This document shows, piece after piece, positions 8,845 to 16,806 of a DNA stretch of 52,681 nucleotides. The notes below the pieces were generated by a model that searched no databases, was not told the origin of the DNA, and saw only the letters and a list, made by a program, of their open reading frames with translations. Each line of letters opens with the position of its first letter. Positions within the stretch are counted from its first letter, which is position 1. Origin of the DNA: CAZTHC01 sp964613425 (GTDB taxonomy: Bacteria > Bacillota > Clostridia > TANB77 > CAG-508). The stretch covers positions 1 through 52,681 of the forward strand of contig CAZTHC010000002.1 in assembly GCA_964613425.1 (NCBI GenBank), given 5' to 3'. The position numbers and the translations under genes were made by a program.

Positions 8845-10026
8845 TTATTCACGTATTCCTAAATATCTATATGGATTTTCTACTTTTCCTGTTTGTACAA
8901 TTTCTTGTAAATCAGTATATACTTTTTCTAAATCATCTACTTTTGTATCTCTTCCACCAATTCCATATATATAATTTACTGTTGGAACATTTACTTTATT
9001 TACAAACATTGCTGATGTTACATCTTCAAACAATGCTCCACCAACTGCATTTAAAGAGTCTGCTTTATCTAATACTGCTATTGCTTTTACATGAGATATT
9101 GCTTTTGCAATTTCTTCTGCTGGGAAAGGTCTAAATACACGTAATTTTAATAAACCTGCTTTTATTCCTTCTTCTCTTAATTTATCTACTGTATATTTTG
9201 CTGTTCCTGCAGTAGAGTTCATACATATAATTGCAATTTCAGCATCTTCTAATTTATATTCTTCGAAAAAGCTGTATTTTCTTCCTGTAAGCTTTTCAAA
9301 TTCTTCTGCTACTTCTAAAATTACTTTTTTTGCGTTTACCATTGCTCTAGCTTGTTGAACTTTGTGCTCGAATAAATATGCTTGTAAATCTAAAGGTCCT
9401 ACAGCTATTTGCTCTTTATTGTTTAATAAATAGTGCTCTGGATTATATTTTCCAACAAATTCCTTTGCTTTATCATCTTCTAATAATTCTATATTTTCTA
9501 TAGAATGTGATGTTATAAATCCATCTTGGCAAACCATTAATGGTAGCATTACATCTTTATGTTCAGCTATTCTGTGTGCCATAAGCATATTATCATATGC
9601 TTCTTGATTATTTTCTGAAAATAATTGTATCCATCCAGAATCTCTAACTCCCATTGCATCTGAATGGTCATTATGAATATTTAATGGCCCAGATACAGCT
9701 CTATTTACTAATGACATTACTATTGGTAATCTAGAGCTTGATGCTATATATATCATTTCCCACATTAATGATAATCCATTTGAAGATGTTGCTGTCATTG
9801 CTCTTGCTCCTGCTGCTTCAGCTCCTATACATGCACTCATTGCACTATGTTCACTTTCTACAGCTACAAATTCTGTATCAACTGCTCCATTACTTACAAA
9901 TGTTGAAAAGTACTGTGGTATTTCTGTAGAAGGTGTTATTGGAAATGCTGCTACAACATCTGGATTAATTTGTTTCATTGCTATTGCTGCCGCTTCATTA
10001 CCACTTAATCTCTCTCTAATTGACAT
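8845..10026 (-). CDS. porA: Pyruvate:ferredoxin oxidoreductase, alpha subunit
   Basis: 393 residues. The N-terminal region (GNEAAAIAMKQINPDVVAAF, followed by PITPSTEIPQ) and the segment TATSSNGLSLMWEM are typical of the pyruvate-binding domain I of 2-oxoacid:ferredoxin oxidoreductases. The C-terminal part (VLDKADSLNAVGGALFEDV) is domain II. The length is normal for a separate alpha subunit of the four-polypeptide enzyme. An AAAGGAA ribosome binding site precedes the ATG. It sits between porD (18 bases upstream) and porB (13 bases downstream), so the three are certainly co-transcribed. Confidence 0.93.
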   Translation of the reverse strand: MSIRERLSGNEAAAIAMKQINPDVVAAFPITPSTEIPQYFSTFVSNGAVDTEFVAVESEHSAMSACIGAEAAGARAMTATSSNGLSLMWEMIYIASSSRLPIVMSLVNRAVSGPLNIHNDHSDAMGVRDSGWIQLFSENNQEAYDNMLMAHRIAEHKDVMLPLMVCQDGFITSHSIENIELLEDDKAKEFVGKYNPEHYLLNNKEQIAVGPLDLQAYLFEHKVQQARAMVNAKKVILEVAEEFEKLTGRKYSFFEEYKLEDAEIAIICMNSTAGTAKYTVDKLREEGIKAGLLKLRVFRPFPAEEIAKAISHVKAIAVLDKADSLNAVGGALFEDVTSAMFVNKVNVPTVNYIYGIGGRDTKVDDLEKVYTDLQEIVQTGKVENPYRYLGIRE

Positions 10027-10044
10027 TTTTACTCATTCCTTTCT

Positions 10045-10329
10045 TTATTTCATTTCTATTGCTCCGAAAGGGCATACTTTTGCACATACGCCACATCCTT
10101 TACACATATCATAATCAAAATCTTCTCTTTTTTGTTCTTTGTTTACTGGAATTGCATCATCTGGACATACTGGAAAACAAAGTCCGCATTGTTTACATTT
10201 ATCAGATAAAAATACTGGTGTTATGCTTCTCCAATCTCCAGTTTTAAATTCTTTTGCATTTCCTGCTGTATATATAGTTCCTCCAATTGTTAATTCATCG
10301 ATTGGAGTTTTTGAATTTATCTCTGCCAT
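10045..10329 (-). CDS. porD: Pyruvate:ferredoxin oxidoreductase, delta (2[4Fe-4S] ferredoxin) subunit
   Basis: 94 residues with two classical cluster motifs, CKQCGLCFPVCP and CKGCGVCAKVCP, which pass electrons from the catalytic core to ferredoxin. The perfect AAGGAGG site 9 bases before the ATG supports the start. It is separated from porG upstream by a 182-base gap that contains an 80-bp palindromic repeat, which is unusual for this otherwise tight operon. Confidence 0.93.
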   Translation of the reverse strand: MAEINSKTPIDELTIGGTIYTAGNAKEFKTGDWRSITPVFLSDKCKQCGLCFPVCPDDAIPVNKEQKREDFDYDMCKGCGVCAKVCPFGAIEMK

Positions 10330-10410
10330 TTAAATTGCCTCCTTTTCATTATTTTCGTATTGTAGTATATATGAATACGTTCATACTGGATTTCTTTTAG
10401 TAATACACTA

Positions 10411-10490
10411 GCCAAACGCAGGTGATATATTTTTCTTTTCGAGCAACGAAGAGAAAAGAAAATATATTATCACCGACGAGATTTGGCGGA
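10411..10490. repeat. 80-bp long palindromic repeat inside the por operon
   Basis: The outer arms GCCAAA/TTTGGC enclose a long inner stem GGTGATA.../...TATCACC with TTTTCTTTTC facing GAAAAGAAAA. A near-identical 80-bp copy lies at 37267-37346 and a right-half copy at 27261-27288. It is MITE-like, with no coding capacity. Transcribed in the por mRNA, it would form a long hairpin between porG and porD. Confidence 0.8.
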
Positions 10491-10511
10491 TTGTTTACAT
10501 TATATTAAATT

Positions 10512-11090
10512 TTATATTTTTTTAACTTCTTTTAACGCCATTTCTAATGCCTTCATATTTCCTTCTATTACCTCTGGCTTTTTAGCAAATTTGTGTTTAA
10601 AAGAACCTATCATATCATCTAGGAATTCTTCTTCTGTCATTATTTTGCTAACCTTTACAACCGCTGCAAGCATTGGAGTATTTGGAAAATATCTACCTAA
10701 AGTTTCTATAGATACTTTTCTTGCATCTATTGTATAAATCTCACCTTTGTAATTTTTCAATACATTTCTTAAATAATTTTCATCCTTTGTTGTATTAATA
10801 ATTATTGCACCGGTTTCTTTCAAACCAGCTGTTACATCTACTGTTTCTAGTAGAGTATCATCTACAACTACAACATAATCTGGTTCATAAATATTGCTGT
10901 GTATTGTAATTGGATTATTACTTATTCTGTTATAAGCTGTTATTGGAGCTCCCATTCTTTCTGGTCCATATTCAGGAAATCCTTGAATATATTTGCCAGT
11001 ATTGAAAGCTGCATCTGCTAATAGAAGTGATGCTGTTTTTGCACCTTGTCCACCTCTACCATGCCATCTAATTTCTATTAAATTATCCAT
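10512..11090 (-). CDS. porG: Pyruvate:ferredoxin oxidoreductase, gamma subunit
   Basis: 192 residues, the first gene of the operon. EIRWHGRGGQGAKTAS at the N-terminus and GFPEYGPERMGAPITAYNRI are the diagnostic segments of the gamma (domain III) subunit. The start at 11090 is chosen because AAGGAGG lies 11 bases upstream; an earlier in-frame ATG overlaps this site. A TTGACT-17-TATAGT promoter lies just upstream at 11126-11154, so the order of transcription is porG, porD, porA, porB. Confidence 0.92.
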   Translation of the reverse strand: MDNLIEIRWHGRGGQGAKTASLLLADAAFNTGKYIQGFPEYGPERMGAPITAYNRISNNPITIHSNIYEPDYVVVVDDTLLETVDVTAGLKETGAIIINTTKDENYLRNVLKNYKGEIYTIDARKVSIETLGRYFPNTPMLAAVVKVSKIMTEEEFLDDMIGSFKHKFAKKPEVIEGNMKALEMALKEVKKI

Positions 11091-11125
11091 TAGAAAATAT
11101 ACCTCCTTTTGTAAAATATACAATT

Positions 11126-11154
11126 ACTATATCTCTAAAAAAAAAATAAGTCAA
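11126..11154 (-). promoter_or_regulatory. Promoter of the porGDAB operon
   Basis: TTGACT and TATAGT with a 17-base spacer on the minus strand, 36 bases before the porG start. Its -35 box touches the terminator hairpin of the preceding gene. Confidence 0.65.
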
Positions 11155-11190
11155 GGAAAAAATACTTACGTTTTTAAGTATTATTTCCTT
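11153..11190 (-). terminator. Terminator of the 125-aa hypothetical gene
   Basis: A 15-bp stem with one mismatch (AAGGAAATAATACTT against AAGTATTTTTTCCTT), followed on the minus strand by GACTTA and a run of ten T. Confidence 0.7.
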
Positions 11191-11213
11191 AACCTACTAA
11201 ATTATGAAATAAT

Positions 11214-11591
11214 TTAAAATTCTCTACCTTTATAAAGCACATTTGACATTTCAATAAAGCTTTCATTTACTCTAGTTTCTGCATCTCTTGCAATTTCAAT
11301 TACCAATTCTAATGCAGCAGCGATTGTGGTTTCACCCTTTTGAACACTTTGCAAAAATTTTATAATTTGACCTGTCCTATTTTCGTTTATTGCTATTATT
11401 ACTTGATCTATATATTTTATTACTTCTTTTTTTTCTTTTTCACTTATTATATTTACTTCTTCCGAATTGAATTCCATTTTCATTTTATTTAATCGCTCTA
11501 TAGGCTCTTGAATAACTGTTTTTGTATGTTTACTTAGCATCTGTACTTGCGGATTTCTTAGGCCTTTAATGAATTCATCTCTTCTGTCCAT
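11214..11591 (-). CDS. Hypothetical helical protein
   Basis: 125 residues, no signal peptide or membrane span, predicted to be almost entirely alpha-helical (RLNKMKMEFNSEEVNIISE, followed by KEKKEVIKYIDQVIIAI). I do not recognise the family. A very strong GGGAGGAGGT ribosome binding site precedes the ATG, and the gene has its own terminator, so it is a real single-gene unit. It lies directly upstream of the por promoter, but nothing in its sequence suggests an oxidoreductase role. Confidence 0.7.
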   Translation of the reverse strand: MDRRDEFIKGLRNPQVQMLSKHTKTVIQEPIERLNKMKMEFNSEEVNIISEKEKKEVIKYIDQVIIAINENRTGQIIKFLQSVQKGETTIAAALELVIEIARDAETRVNESFIEMSNVLYKGREF

Positions 11592-11824
11592 TTTTTTGTA
11601 CGACCTCCTCCCATATTTTTTAAGTTCTATAGTCTACTTCAACTATCATATTAAGTGTATCATACATATTTGCTATTTTCAATAGGTTTTGAAGACTTTC
11701 TGTAATATTTTTCCAATTTATATATGTACTAAAGGAATATAGCTCCATTAACTCTCACAGTAAAATTTATCTTTCCACGTAAAAAAATAAAGCTGCCTTA
11801 CTTAACAACTTTATTCTTTAGTAT

Positions 11825-11907
11825 TGGTGCCTAAGGTGGGACTCGAACCCACATGGTTTCCCGCACGATTTTGAGTCGTGTGCGTCTGCCAGTTCCGCCA
11901 CTCAGGC
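11825..11907 (-). tRNA. tRNA-Leu (anticodon CAA)
   Basis: The minus strand gives a 7-bp acceptor stem (GCCTGAG/CTTAGGC with one G-U pair) and the anticodon arm CACGA-CTCAAAA-TCGTG (anticodon CAA, reading UUG). It also has an extended variable region, the T arm GTGGGTTCGAGTCCCAC, and an encoded 3' CCA. Class II tRNA features agree with leucine. Confidence 0.96.
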
Positions 11908-11950
11908 AAAATCATTTTTACATACTATCATATTTTTTTACATTTGTCTA

Positions 11951-12493
11951 TCATTTTATAATTTTTAGTTTAGATAAAATTTTTCCAACTGTATGTACTA
12001 TTGGAGTTGATTCATTTTTAGCTACACTTTTTCCTATTGCTTTTCCTCCAACTGTTAAAGATGCTACTATCGCACTTATGATAAATTGAATATTAAAAGG
12101 CAAATTATATTTTTGTGTTATTTTTATTGATATTAACGCACTTATTGCACCACTTATAACGCCTGCTATATCTCCTATTACATCTGCGCATATACTTGCA
12201 ACTTTAGGTGAATTTTTAATAAGTTTTAATGATTCTTTTGAACCTTTAACTTTTTTACTTGCTTTTGCATGAAATTCTTCCTCTGCTGCAACAGTAACAG
12301 CTAAACCTATTATATCAAATAGTATTCCTATTATAATTACTATTAAAAGTATTATTACTGCTGGTAATATACTTAAATCTGTTATTGCATTTGTAGATAT
12401 GAATGAGAAAAAAATTGATAATATAAAAGTAGTTATAAAAACTGTTATATACCACGCAATTTTAGATTCTTCTTTTTTCTTTTTTGTCTCCAT
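11951..12493 (-). CDS. Small DUF21/CNNM-like membrane protein; candidate OLE-associated protein OapA
   Basis: 180 residues with about four hydrophobic spans: about 13-35 and 42-68, then 105-125 and 135-150. The cytoplasmic loop AAEEEFHAKASKKVKGSKES and the segment NSPKVASICADVIGDIAG recall the layout of the DUF21 (CNNM/CorB) Mg-transport domain, without the CBS domains. It lies immediately downstream of a roughly 560-nt structured RNA with its own promoter. OLE RNA in other Firmicutes is followed by oapA, a membrane protein of about this size. The identification as OapA rests on this arrangement plus the fold impression, not on an alignment. An AAGGA ribosome binding site lies 8 bases upstream. 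Confidence 0.6.
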   Translation of the reverse strand: METKKKKEESKIAWYITVFITTFILSIFFSFISTNAITDLSILPAVIILLIVIIIGILFDIIGLAVTVAAEEEFHAKASKKVKGSKESLKLIKNSPKVASICADVIGDIAGVISGAISALISIKITQKYNLPFNIQFIISAIVASLTVGGKAIGKSVAKNESTPIVHTVGKILSKLKIIK

Positions 12494-12519
12494 ATATTAT
12501 TCCTTATAAAATAATTATG

Positions 12520-13080
12520 AATGGTAAAACTTTAAGTAAATTTTACGGTTTAGGTCTGGTTGAATTTCTCTATTTTGTACTAAACATTGCTATTTAGCCG
12601 TTTCCATTTAAACAAAACATTCTTTTTTAAAAAGAATACCAGATTACCACTTAAATCCGTACCTTAATCCCTAAAATTTCTTGTTTTTCAACAAACATTC
12701 TAGAAGTTTTCCTTTAAATACTGTTTATTATTACTAGTCTTTTTTGCAATAATAATTTCATAACACAAAACTAAAATATATGGCCAACGTATTTTAATTT
12801 ATAATTAGTTAATCCCGATATTATCACTCAAGACAGGCTACACTATATATTGTGTCTTGGCACTTTATATAGGTTATACTTAAATTAAACATTTAAGCCT
12901 CCGCGAAAATAGGGGTATTAATATGTATGCCATTACACATTTCCCTAAATTCTTACTTCCAAAAGACACGCAAAACTGGCATTTCGCGCATAATTCAGAA
13001 ACTTCAACGATATGCCCTTTAGTGGATTTTTAGCCCCACCCTCGTAATAGGCAGTATTACTAGAATAATGCACCATTCGT
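12520..13080 (-). ncRNA. Large structured RNA, candidate OLE RNA (ornate large extremophilic)
   Basis: About 560 nt without an ORF on the coding strand but with abundant pairing. A long-range 3' stem joins 12652-12661 with 12544-12552 (TACGG-A-TTTA with TAAACCGTA) and 12638-12643 with 12555-12560 (TCTGGT/ACCAGA). Inside it is an ATTCTTTT/AAAAGAAT hairpin (12619-12637). A central hairpin pairs CAAGACA with TGTCTTG (12829-12859), and near the 5' end are GTAATA/TATTAC and GGGCATA/TATGC stems. It is less AT-rich than normal intergenic DNA in this window. It begins about 7 bases after a TTGATT-17-TATAAT promoter and ends just before the small membrane protein gene. Length, promoter and neighbour fit OLE RNA; alternatives are ROOL or GOLLD-type RNAs. 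Confidence 0.6.
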
Positions 13081-13085
13081 TTAAA

Positions 13086-13114
13086 ATTATACCACAGTTA
13101 TATTTATAAATCAA
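13086..13114 (-). promoter_or_regulatory. Promoter of the large structured RNA
   Basis: TTGATT, a 17-base spacer ending in TGG (extended -10), then TATAAT on the minus strand. The predicted start is near 13079. Confidence 0.75.
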
Positions 13115-13124
13115 ATATTAGTAC

Positions 13125-13259
13125 TTATTTACTTTTTTTCTTATTTGCATTTATATCTTTTTTTCTTCTATCATTTTCTACTTCTTTTACATTTTTAAAT
13201 TTTTTTGTTTTATCTCTTCTTTCTTCAAAAATTGAACCAGATTTATCCATTACTAACAT
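13125..13259 (-). CDS. Small basic protein (44 aa)
   Basis: A short ORF rich in lysine and arginine (RRDKTKKFKNVKE, NDRRKKDINANKKKSK). It has a good AAAGGAGAG ribosome binding site 7 bases before the ATG at 13259. No family is recognised. Its stop codon lies 11 bases before the -35 box of the large structured RNA. The charge pattern would suit an RNA-binding peptide, but this is only an impression. Confidence 0.5.
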   Translation of the reverse strand: MLVMDKSGSIFEERRDKTKKFKNVKEVENDRRKKDINANKKKSK

Positions 13260-13342
13260 ATTAATCTCTCCTTTGTACTATTATAATATAATAGTACTAT
13301 AGTTAATAAAAAAAATCAAGAATTAATATATGTTTATTTTTT

Positions 13343-14025
13343 CTAATCTATTGTTGTTCTTGTTCTTCCAGTTCCAACCACATCTTCTTGAAGTGAACGC
13401 CAAGTATTACATCCTATAACTCCATCAGATGCTAATCCTCTACTTGCTTGATAATCTTTTACAGCCTGTTGAGTTCTTGCACCAAATATTCCATCTAATC
13501 CTAATGTAGAAAATCCTAATGTATTTAAATCGTCTTGTGCAATTAATACATATGTGCTTATACTTCCTCTTTTAATTTGTGGATATCCGTGCAGTTCCAC
13601 ATGCCGGTTTTCCAAAACGCTTATCAAAATGTACCCATGTAGGCGTTAAATATGCTGGTTCCACATAACTCCATACTCCAGAATTAATTGCAACATTTCT
13701 TAAATTATTTCTTTCTGCATTGCTTAATGTTTGCCCTGCATCAAATGCTACTCCTGCATAATGCTGACTTTGGTTTCCGTGTCCGCCCTTCCCATGGTCT
13801 CTTAAACGCAAATCCTACAGGTATTGGCCTTCCATAAATATACCTAGTAGCATTAAAACTTTGCATTGCCCTTTTTGTAGTCCACAATGTAGGGCTATTA
13901 CTAGAACCTCTGAATTCACCTACTGTTAATGTTCCATTTGTATTATATGGCATTGCTTCATTTTCGCCTCTATAATAATTTTCCATTCTATTTGTGTCAT
14001 TGTTAAAAACAATTATTCTCGCCAT
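13343..14025 (-). CDS. M15-type peptidoglycan peptidase with PG-binding domain; needs two +1 shifts at CGG codons
   Basis: Three overlapping frames join into one 226-residue protein. The first part (MARIIVFNNDTNRMENYY, YIYGRPIPVGFAFKRPWEG) runs into GHGNQSQHYAGVAFDAG and WVHFDKRFG, the zinc-ligand segments of D-Ala-D-Ala carboxypeptidase-like M15 peptidases. The last 75 residues (YPQIKRGS, DLNTLGF, GLDGIFGARTQQAVKDYQ) are a peptidoglycan_binding_1 domain. Both junctions lie at in-frame CGG codons (13785-13783 and 13589-13587); skipping the C restores EG-G-HGN and GTA-G-YPQ. The start at 14025 follows a GGAGG site. Either it is recoded during translation, a young pseudogene, or the sequence has two insertion errors. 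Confidence 0.72.
13587..13589 (-). other. In-frame CGG, second frame change in the M15 gene
   Basis: Zero frame: ACT GCA CGG ATA TCC ACA AAT TAA. Skipping the C gives GCA GGA TAT CCA, the expected entry (GYPQIKRGS) into the peptidoglycan-binding domain. Confidence 0.75.
13783..13785 (-). other. In-frame CGG, first frame change in the M15 gene
   Basis: Zero frame: TGG GAA GGG CGG ACA. Skipping the C gives GGG GGA CAC GGA, restoring WEGGHGNQSQHYAG. Confidence 0.75.
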
Positions 14026-14087
14026 AAAAAAAACCTCCATAAATATATTTCTATATTTTATGAAGATTTTTTAATTGTGTTAATTTA

Positions 14088-14933
14088 TTAATGTCCTGTT
14101 GGTAAATAAGAAATCTTAACGCACTTACTATTTTCAAAAGTTACTTTATATAAACCACTTGGATGTGTTATATCTTTTGGTTCAACATATTTAAATCCAT
14201 TAAATAATTGTTCCATAGTTTTTTCTTCTGCTGTTTCAACTCCTGCATCTGTAATAATTGGTAAATATTTTACATTCCCATCTACAGTTACTGTTAAATA
14301 TTCATCTGTCATTTTTCTTATTACTGAATATTCAGTAGAACCTTTTAATATATATTTTCCATCTTTTTCTACTATTGTAAGAACATCAACTTCGCTACCA
14401 TTTGCTCTTAAAGTATTTGGTTGTTCTGCATTTCCTATAAAATATTCTTTACCATCTATTATTATTCTTGCACCATCTTTTAATTTGTTTACTTCTCCTG
14501 CTGTTAAAGTATATTCTTCAAACTTAACACCTTTAATTAAGTATTTACCTTCTGTATCTTTTGAAATGCTTGTTATATAAAGTCCTTCATTCTCTCCTAA
14601 ATTTTTTGTTAGTTCTTTATATTGCGCATTTGCTTTTATAACTGTTGTTTTATTTATTCTTTCATTCATTTTTGATATTGTTTGATTTAATTCCTGTGTA
14701 TTTGTTAATAATTGGTCTATTTGATTTTGTAATTCTCCTTTTTCTTGTTTTAATTTTTCTATTGCTTGTTTATTATTATCTTGTATTTCTGTATGTTTTA
14801 GATATCCAAAATATCCAACTCCTCCTATGGCCAATATTAATACTATTATTAAAATAATACATACTTTCTTTCCAGATTTTTTCTTAACTACTTTAGTTTC
14901 TACAACGGTTTCATTTTTCTTTTCTTCTTCCAT
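14088..14933 (-). CDS. Single-pass membrane protein with coiled coil
   Basis: 281 residues. The basic N-terminus (KKKSGKK) is followed by one membrane span at about 25-46 and a coiled coil at about 50-100 (QAIEKLKQEKGELQNQIDQL, with NTQELNQTISKMNERI). An extracytoplasmic beta-rich region of about 170 residues follows and contains repeated 'GK-Y' strands (EGKYLIKGVKF, DGKYILKGSTEY, DGKEYFIGNA). No enzymatic motif is visible. It lies between the M15 peptidase and the zincin-like gene and may be an envelope protein. The family is not recognised. Confidence 0.7.
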   Translation of the reverse strand: MEEEKKNETVVETKVVKKKSGKKVCIILIIVLILAIGGVGYFGYLKHTEIQDNNKQAIEKLKQEKGELQNQIDQLLTNTQELNQTISKMNERINKTTVIKANAQYKELTKNLGENEGLYITSISKDTEGKYLIKGVKFEEYTLTAGEVNKLKDGARIIIDGKEYFIGNAEQPNTLRANGSEVDVLTIVEKDGKYILKGSTEYSVIRKMTDEYLTVTVDGNVKYLPIITDAGVETAEEKTMEQLFNGFKYVEPKDITHPSGLYKVTFENSKCVKISYLPTGH

Positions 14934-15022
14934 TTTTATCCCTCCATATAATTAGTTTATAGTTTTCATCTACAACCACAAAAATACTATCACATTATTC
15001 ATTAATTTTCAACATTTTATTC

Positions 15023-16798
15023 TTAAATAGTCCTGTCTATTCTTCGTTTTTCCTTTACCACATTTTCACTAATTTCTTTATCATTTATATTATCTACTTT
15101 TATTTTTTCTATGAATTCTTTTGAAGTATTTTGTACTTCATCTTCATATATTAATGCTGGTTCTTTTTCCAATATCTTATTTCTTATTCTTGCCCACCAA
15201 TTTTGCTTTAACGGAATTTGAGCAGGCAATTCCTTTTTGGGTGGTAATTCAATATTTACTTTTCTTTTAGGAAATATTTCCTCAAAAATTAAACTTTTAT
15301 TATTTAACATATAAATTCTATTCTTATCTTGTTCTTTTACACTTATTAATGCTGAATTTATATCCAATACTTCAATTTCCGAATTCTCTTCTACTTTTTC
15401 TCTCATGATATTAAAATTTTTCATTGCTTCTGAAAATTCTTTTTCTGAATATTTATGTTTTTTATTCTTTAAAATTTCTGTATTTACTACAACTGGCTTT
15501 TCTTCATTACCTGAAATAATATATGAACCATTATTTAAATCACTAATAAAATATTTATCTAAACTTTTTAATTTCTTTTCTTTTCTCAAATATTCTAGTA
15601 AAACAAATTTTTCCTCTGCACCTTCAAAATTTATGCCTAATGCTTTTTGATACACTTGTTTTTTCTTAACTGTTATTTCTTCTTCATCAGAATTTATTAA
15701 TATTAGTGGTCTATTTATTATACTTGATAAGTAAATTTTATTTTCCAAATTCTGAACTGAAACTTCACCTTGTAACAACTCATTAAACAAATTATCTGAG
15801 ACTTTTTTAAATTCTTCCTCAAATATTTTCAAACTAGCAATTTTTCTTTTAGACGTATCTTCTATATAATCTAACATATTCCATATTCTTATGTATAAAT
15901 TTGAAAGCTTTAAATAACTTTCTTCATCAAGTTTATTTTTGTTTCTCTCTTGTTCTAATAATGGTTCGGCATATTTATTTATAAGTATATCAATTATAGA
16001 AACTATCTCATTATCTAAAGTTGAATAATAGTCCATTAAGTCTTCTACGTTTGAAGATTTTGCTTCTTCCATATTATCTCTTAATGTCATTTTTTCATTA
16101 TAATTATGCTTACTTCTTACTAATTGTTGCTTTGCTACCTCTTCATCTACTGTTTTTTGCTCTAGTAACTTTTCTAAGTTATAAATTATTCCTTTTTTAT
16201 TTCTTATTTCCTCTTTTAGGGCTGTAATCTCATCAACTTTTGAGAAAAATATTTCTCCTTCTAATGTAGAAAGTCCCAATGCTTTGAAAGATTTATTAGT
16301 TTTTCCAGACAATAATTTTAGTATTGTTTCTTCGTCAAATACACATTCCAATGCTTTTACAATGTTTTTTTGCACCAAATATCCATTAATTATAATTCCA
16401 CACTTTTCTATTATCCAATTAGTTAATCCTTCGTTTATCCCTCTTCCTATTTGTCTGTTGCCATATTTTGCTAATGCACCAGTAGAATATTCTTCATGAC
16501 AAAATAACGCATGAATACATTCATGCATTACTGTTCCTTTCAATGTATAAGTATTTTCAACCTCTGTTTGTGTTATTCTATGTTCTTCATTTACTTTTAA
16601 ATGTATCTCATTTGTACCTGTATTATAATAGCCAGTTTCATTAATTAAAGTCTCATCTGAAAACACTTTTTTAATATTTTTATTTAATATTTTACTTATT
16701 CTTCTTTCTGAATAAATTTCTGATAATAATTTAAATTTTTGTAATTCAGTTTTTGTAAGATTTATCATATATTCCTTTAATTCAGTGTTTTCTACCAT
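15023..16798 (-). CDS. Zincin-like (HExxH) protein with long coiled coil
   Basis: 591 residues. H92-E93-C-I-H96 in TVMHECIHALFCHE and NE at 122-123 in GRGINEGLTNWIIEK match the gluzincin arrangement HExxH ... NE, in which the second glutamate is the third zinc ligand. Residues about 180-250 form a coiled coil, and the remainder is mixed helices with a conserved-looking basic C-terminus. No signal peptide or membrane span is seen, so it appears cytoplasmic. An anti-toxin, ImmA-like or phage-type metallopeptidase is possible, but the family is not recognised. It is 8 bases downstream of the 79-aa gene and probably co-transcribed with it. Confidence 0.65.
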   Translation of the reverse strand: MVENTELKEYMINLTKTELQKFKLLSEIYSERRISKILNKNIKKVFSDETLINETGYYNTGTNEIHLKVNEEHRITQTEVENTYTLKGTVMHECIHALFCHEEYSTGALAKYGNRQIGRGINEGLTNWIIEKCGIIINGYLVQKNIVKALECVFDEETILKLLSGKTNKSFKALGLSTLEGEIFFSKVDEITALKEEIRNKKGIIYNLEKLLEQKTVDEEVAKQQLVRSKHNYNEKMTLRDNMEEAKSSNVEDLMDYYSTLDNEIVSIIDILINKYAEPLLEQERNKNKLDEESYLKLSNLYIRIWNMLDYIEDTSKRKIASLKIFEEEFKKVSDNLFNELLQGEVSVQNLENKIYLSSIINRPLILINSDEEEITVKKKQVYQKALGINFEGAEEKFVLLEYLRKEKKLKSLDKYFISDLNNGSYIISGNEEKPVVVNTEILKNKKHKYSEKEFSEAMKNFNIMREKVEENSEIEVLDINSALISVKEQDKNRIYMLNNKSLIFEEIFPKRKVNIELPPKKELPAQIPLKQNWWARIRNKILEKEPALIYEDEVQNTSKEFIEKIKVDNINDKEISENVVKEKRRIDRTI

Positions 16799-16806
16799 AT
16801 TTTCTC

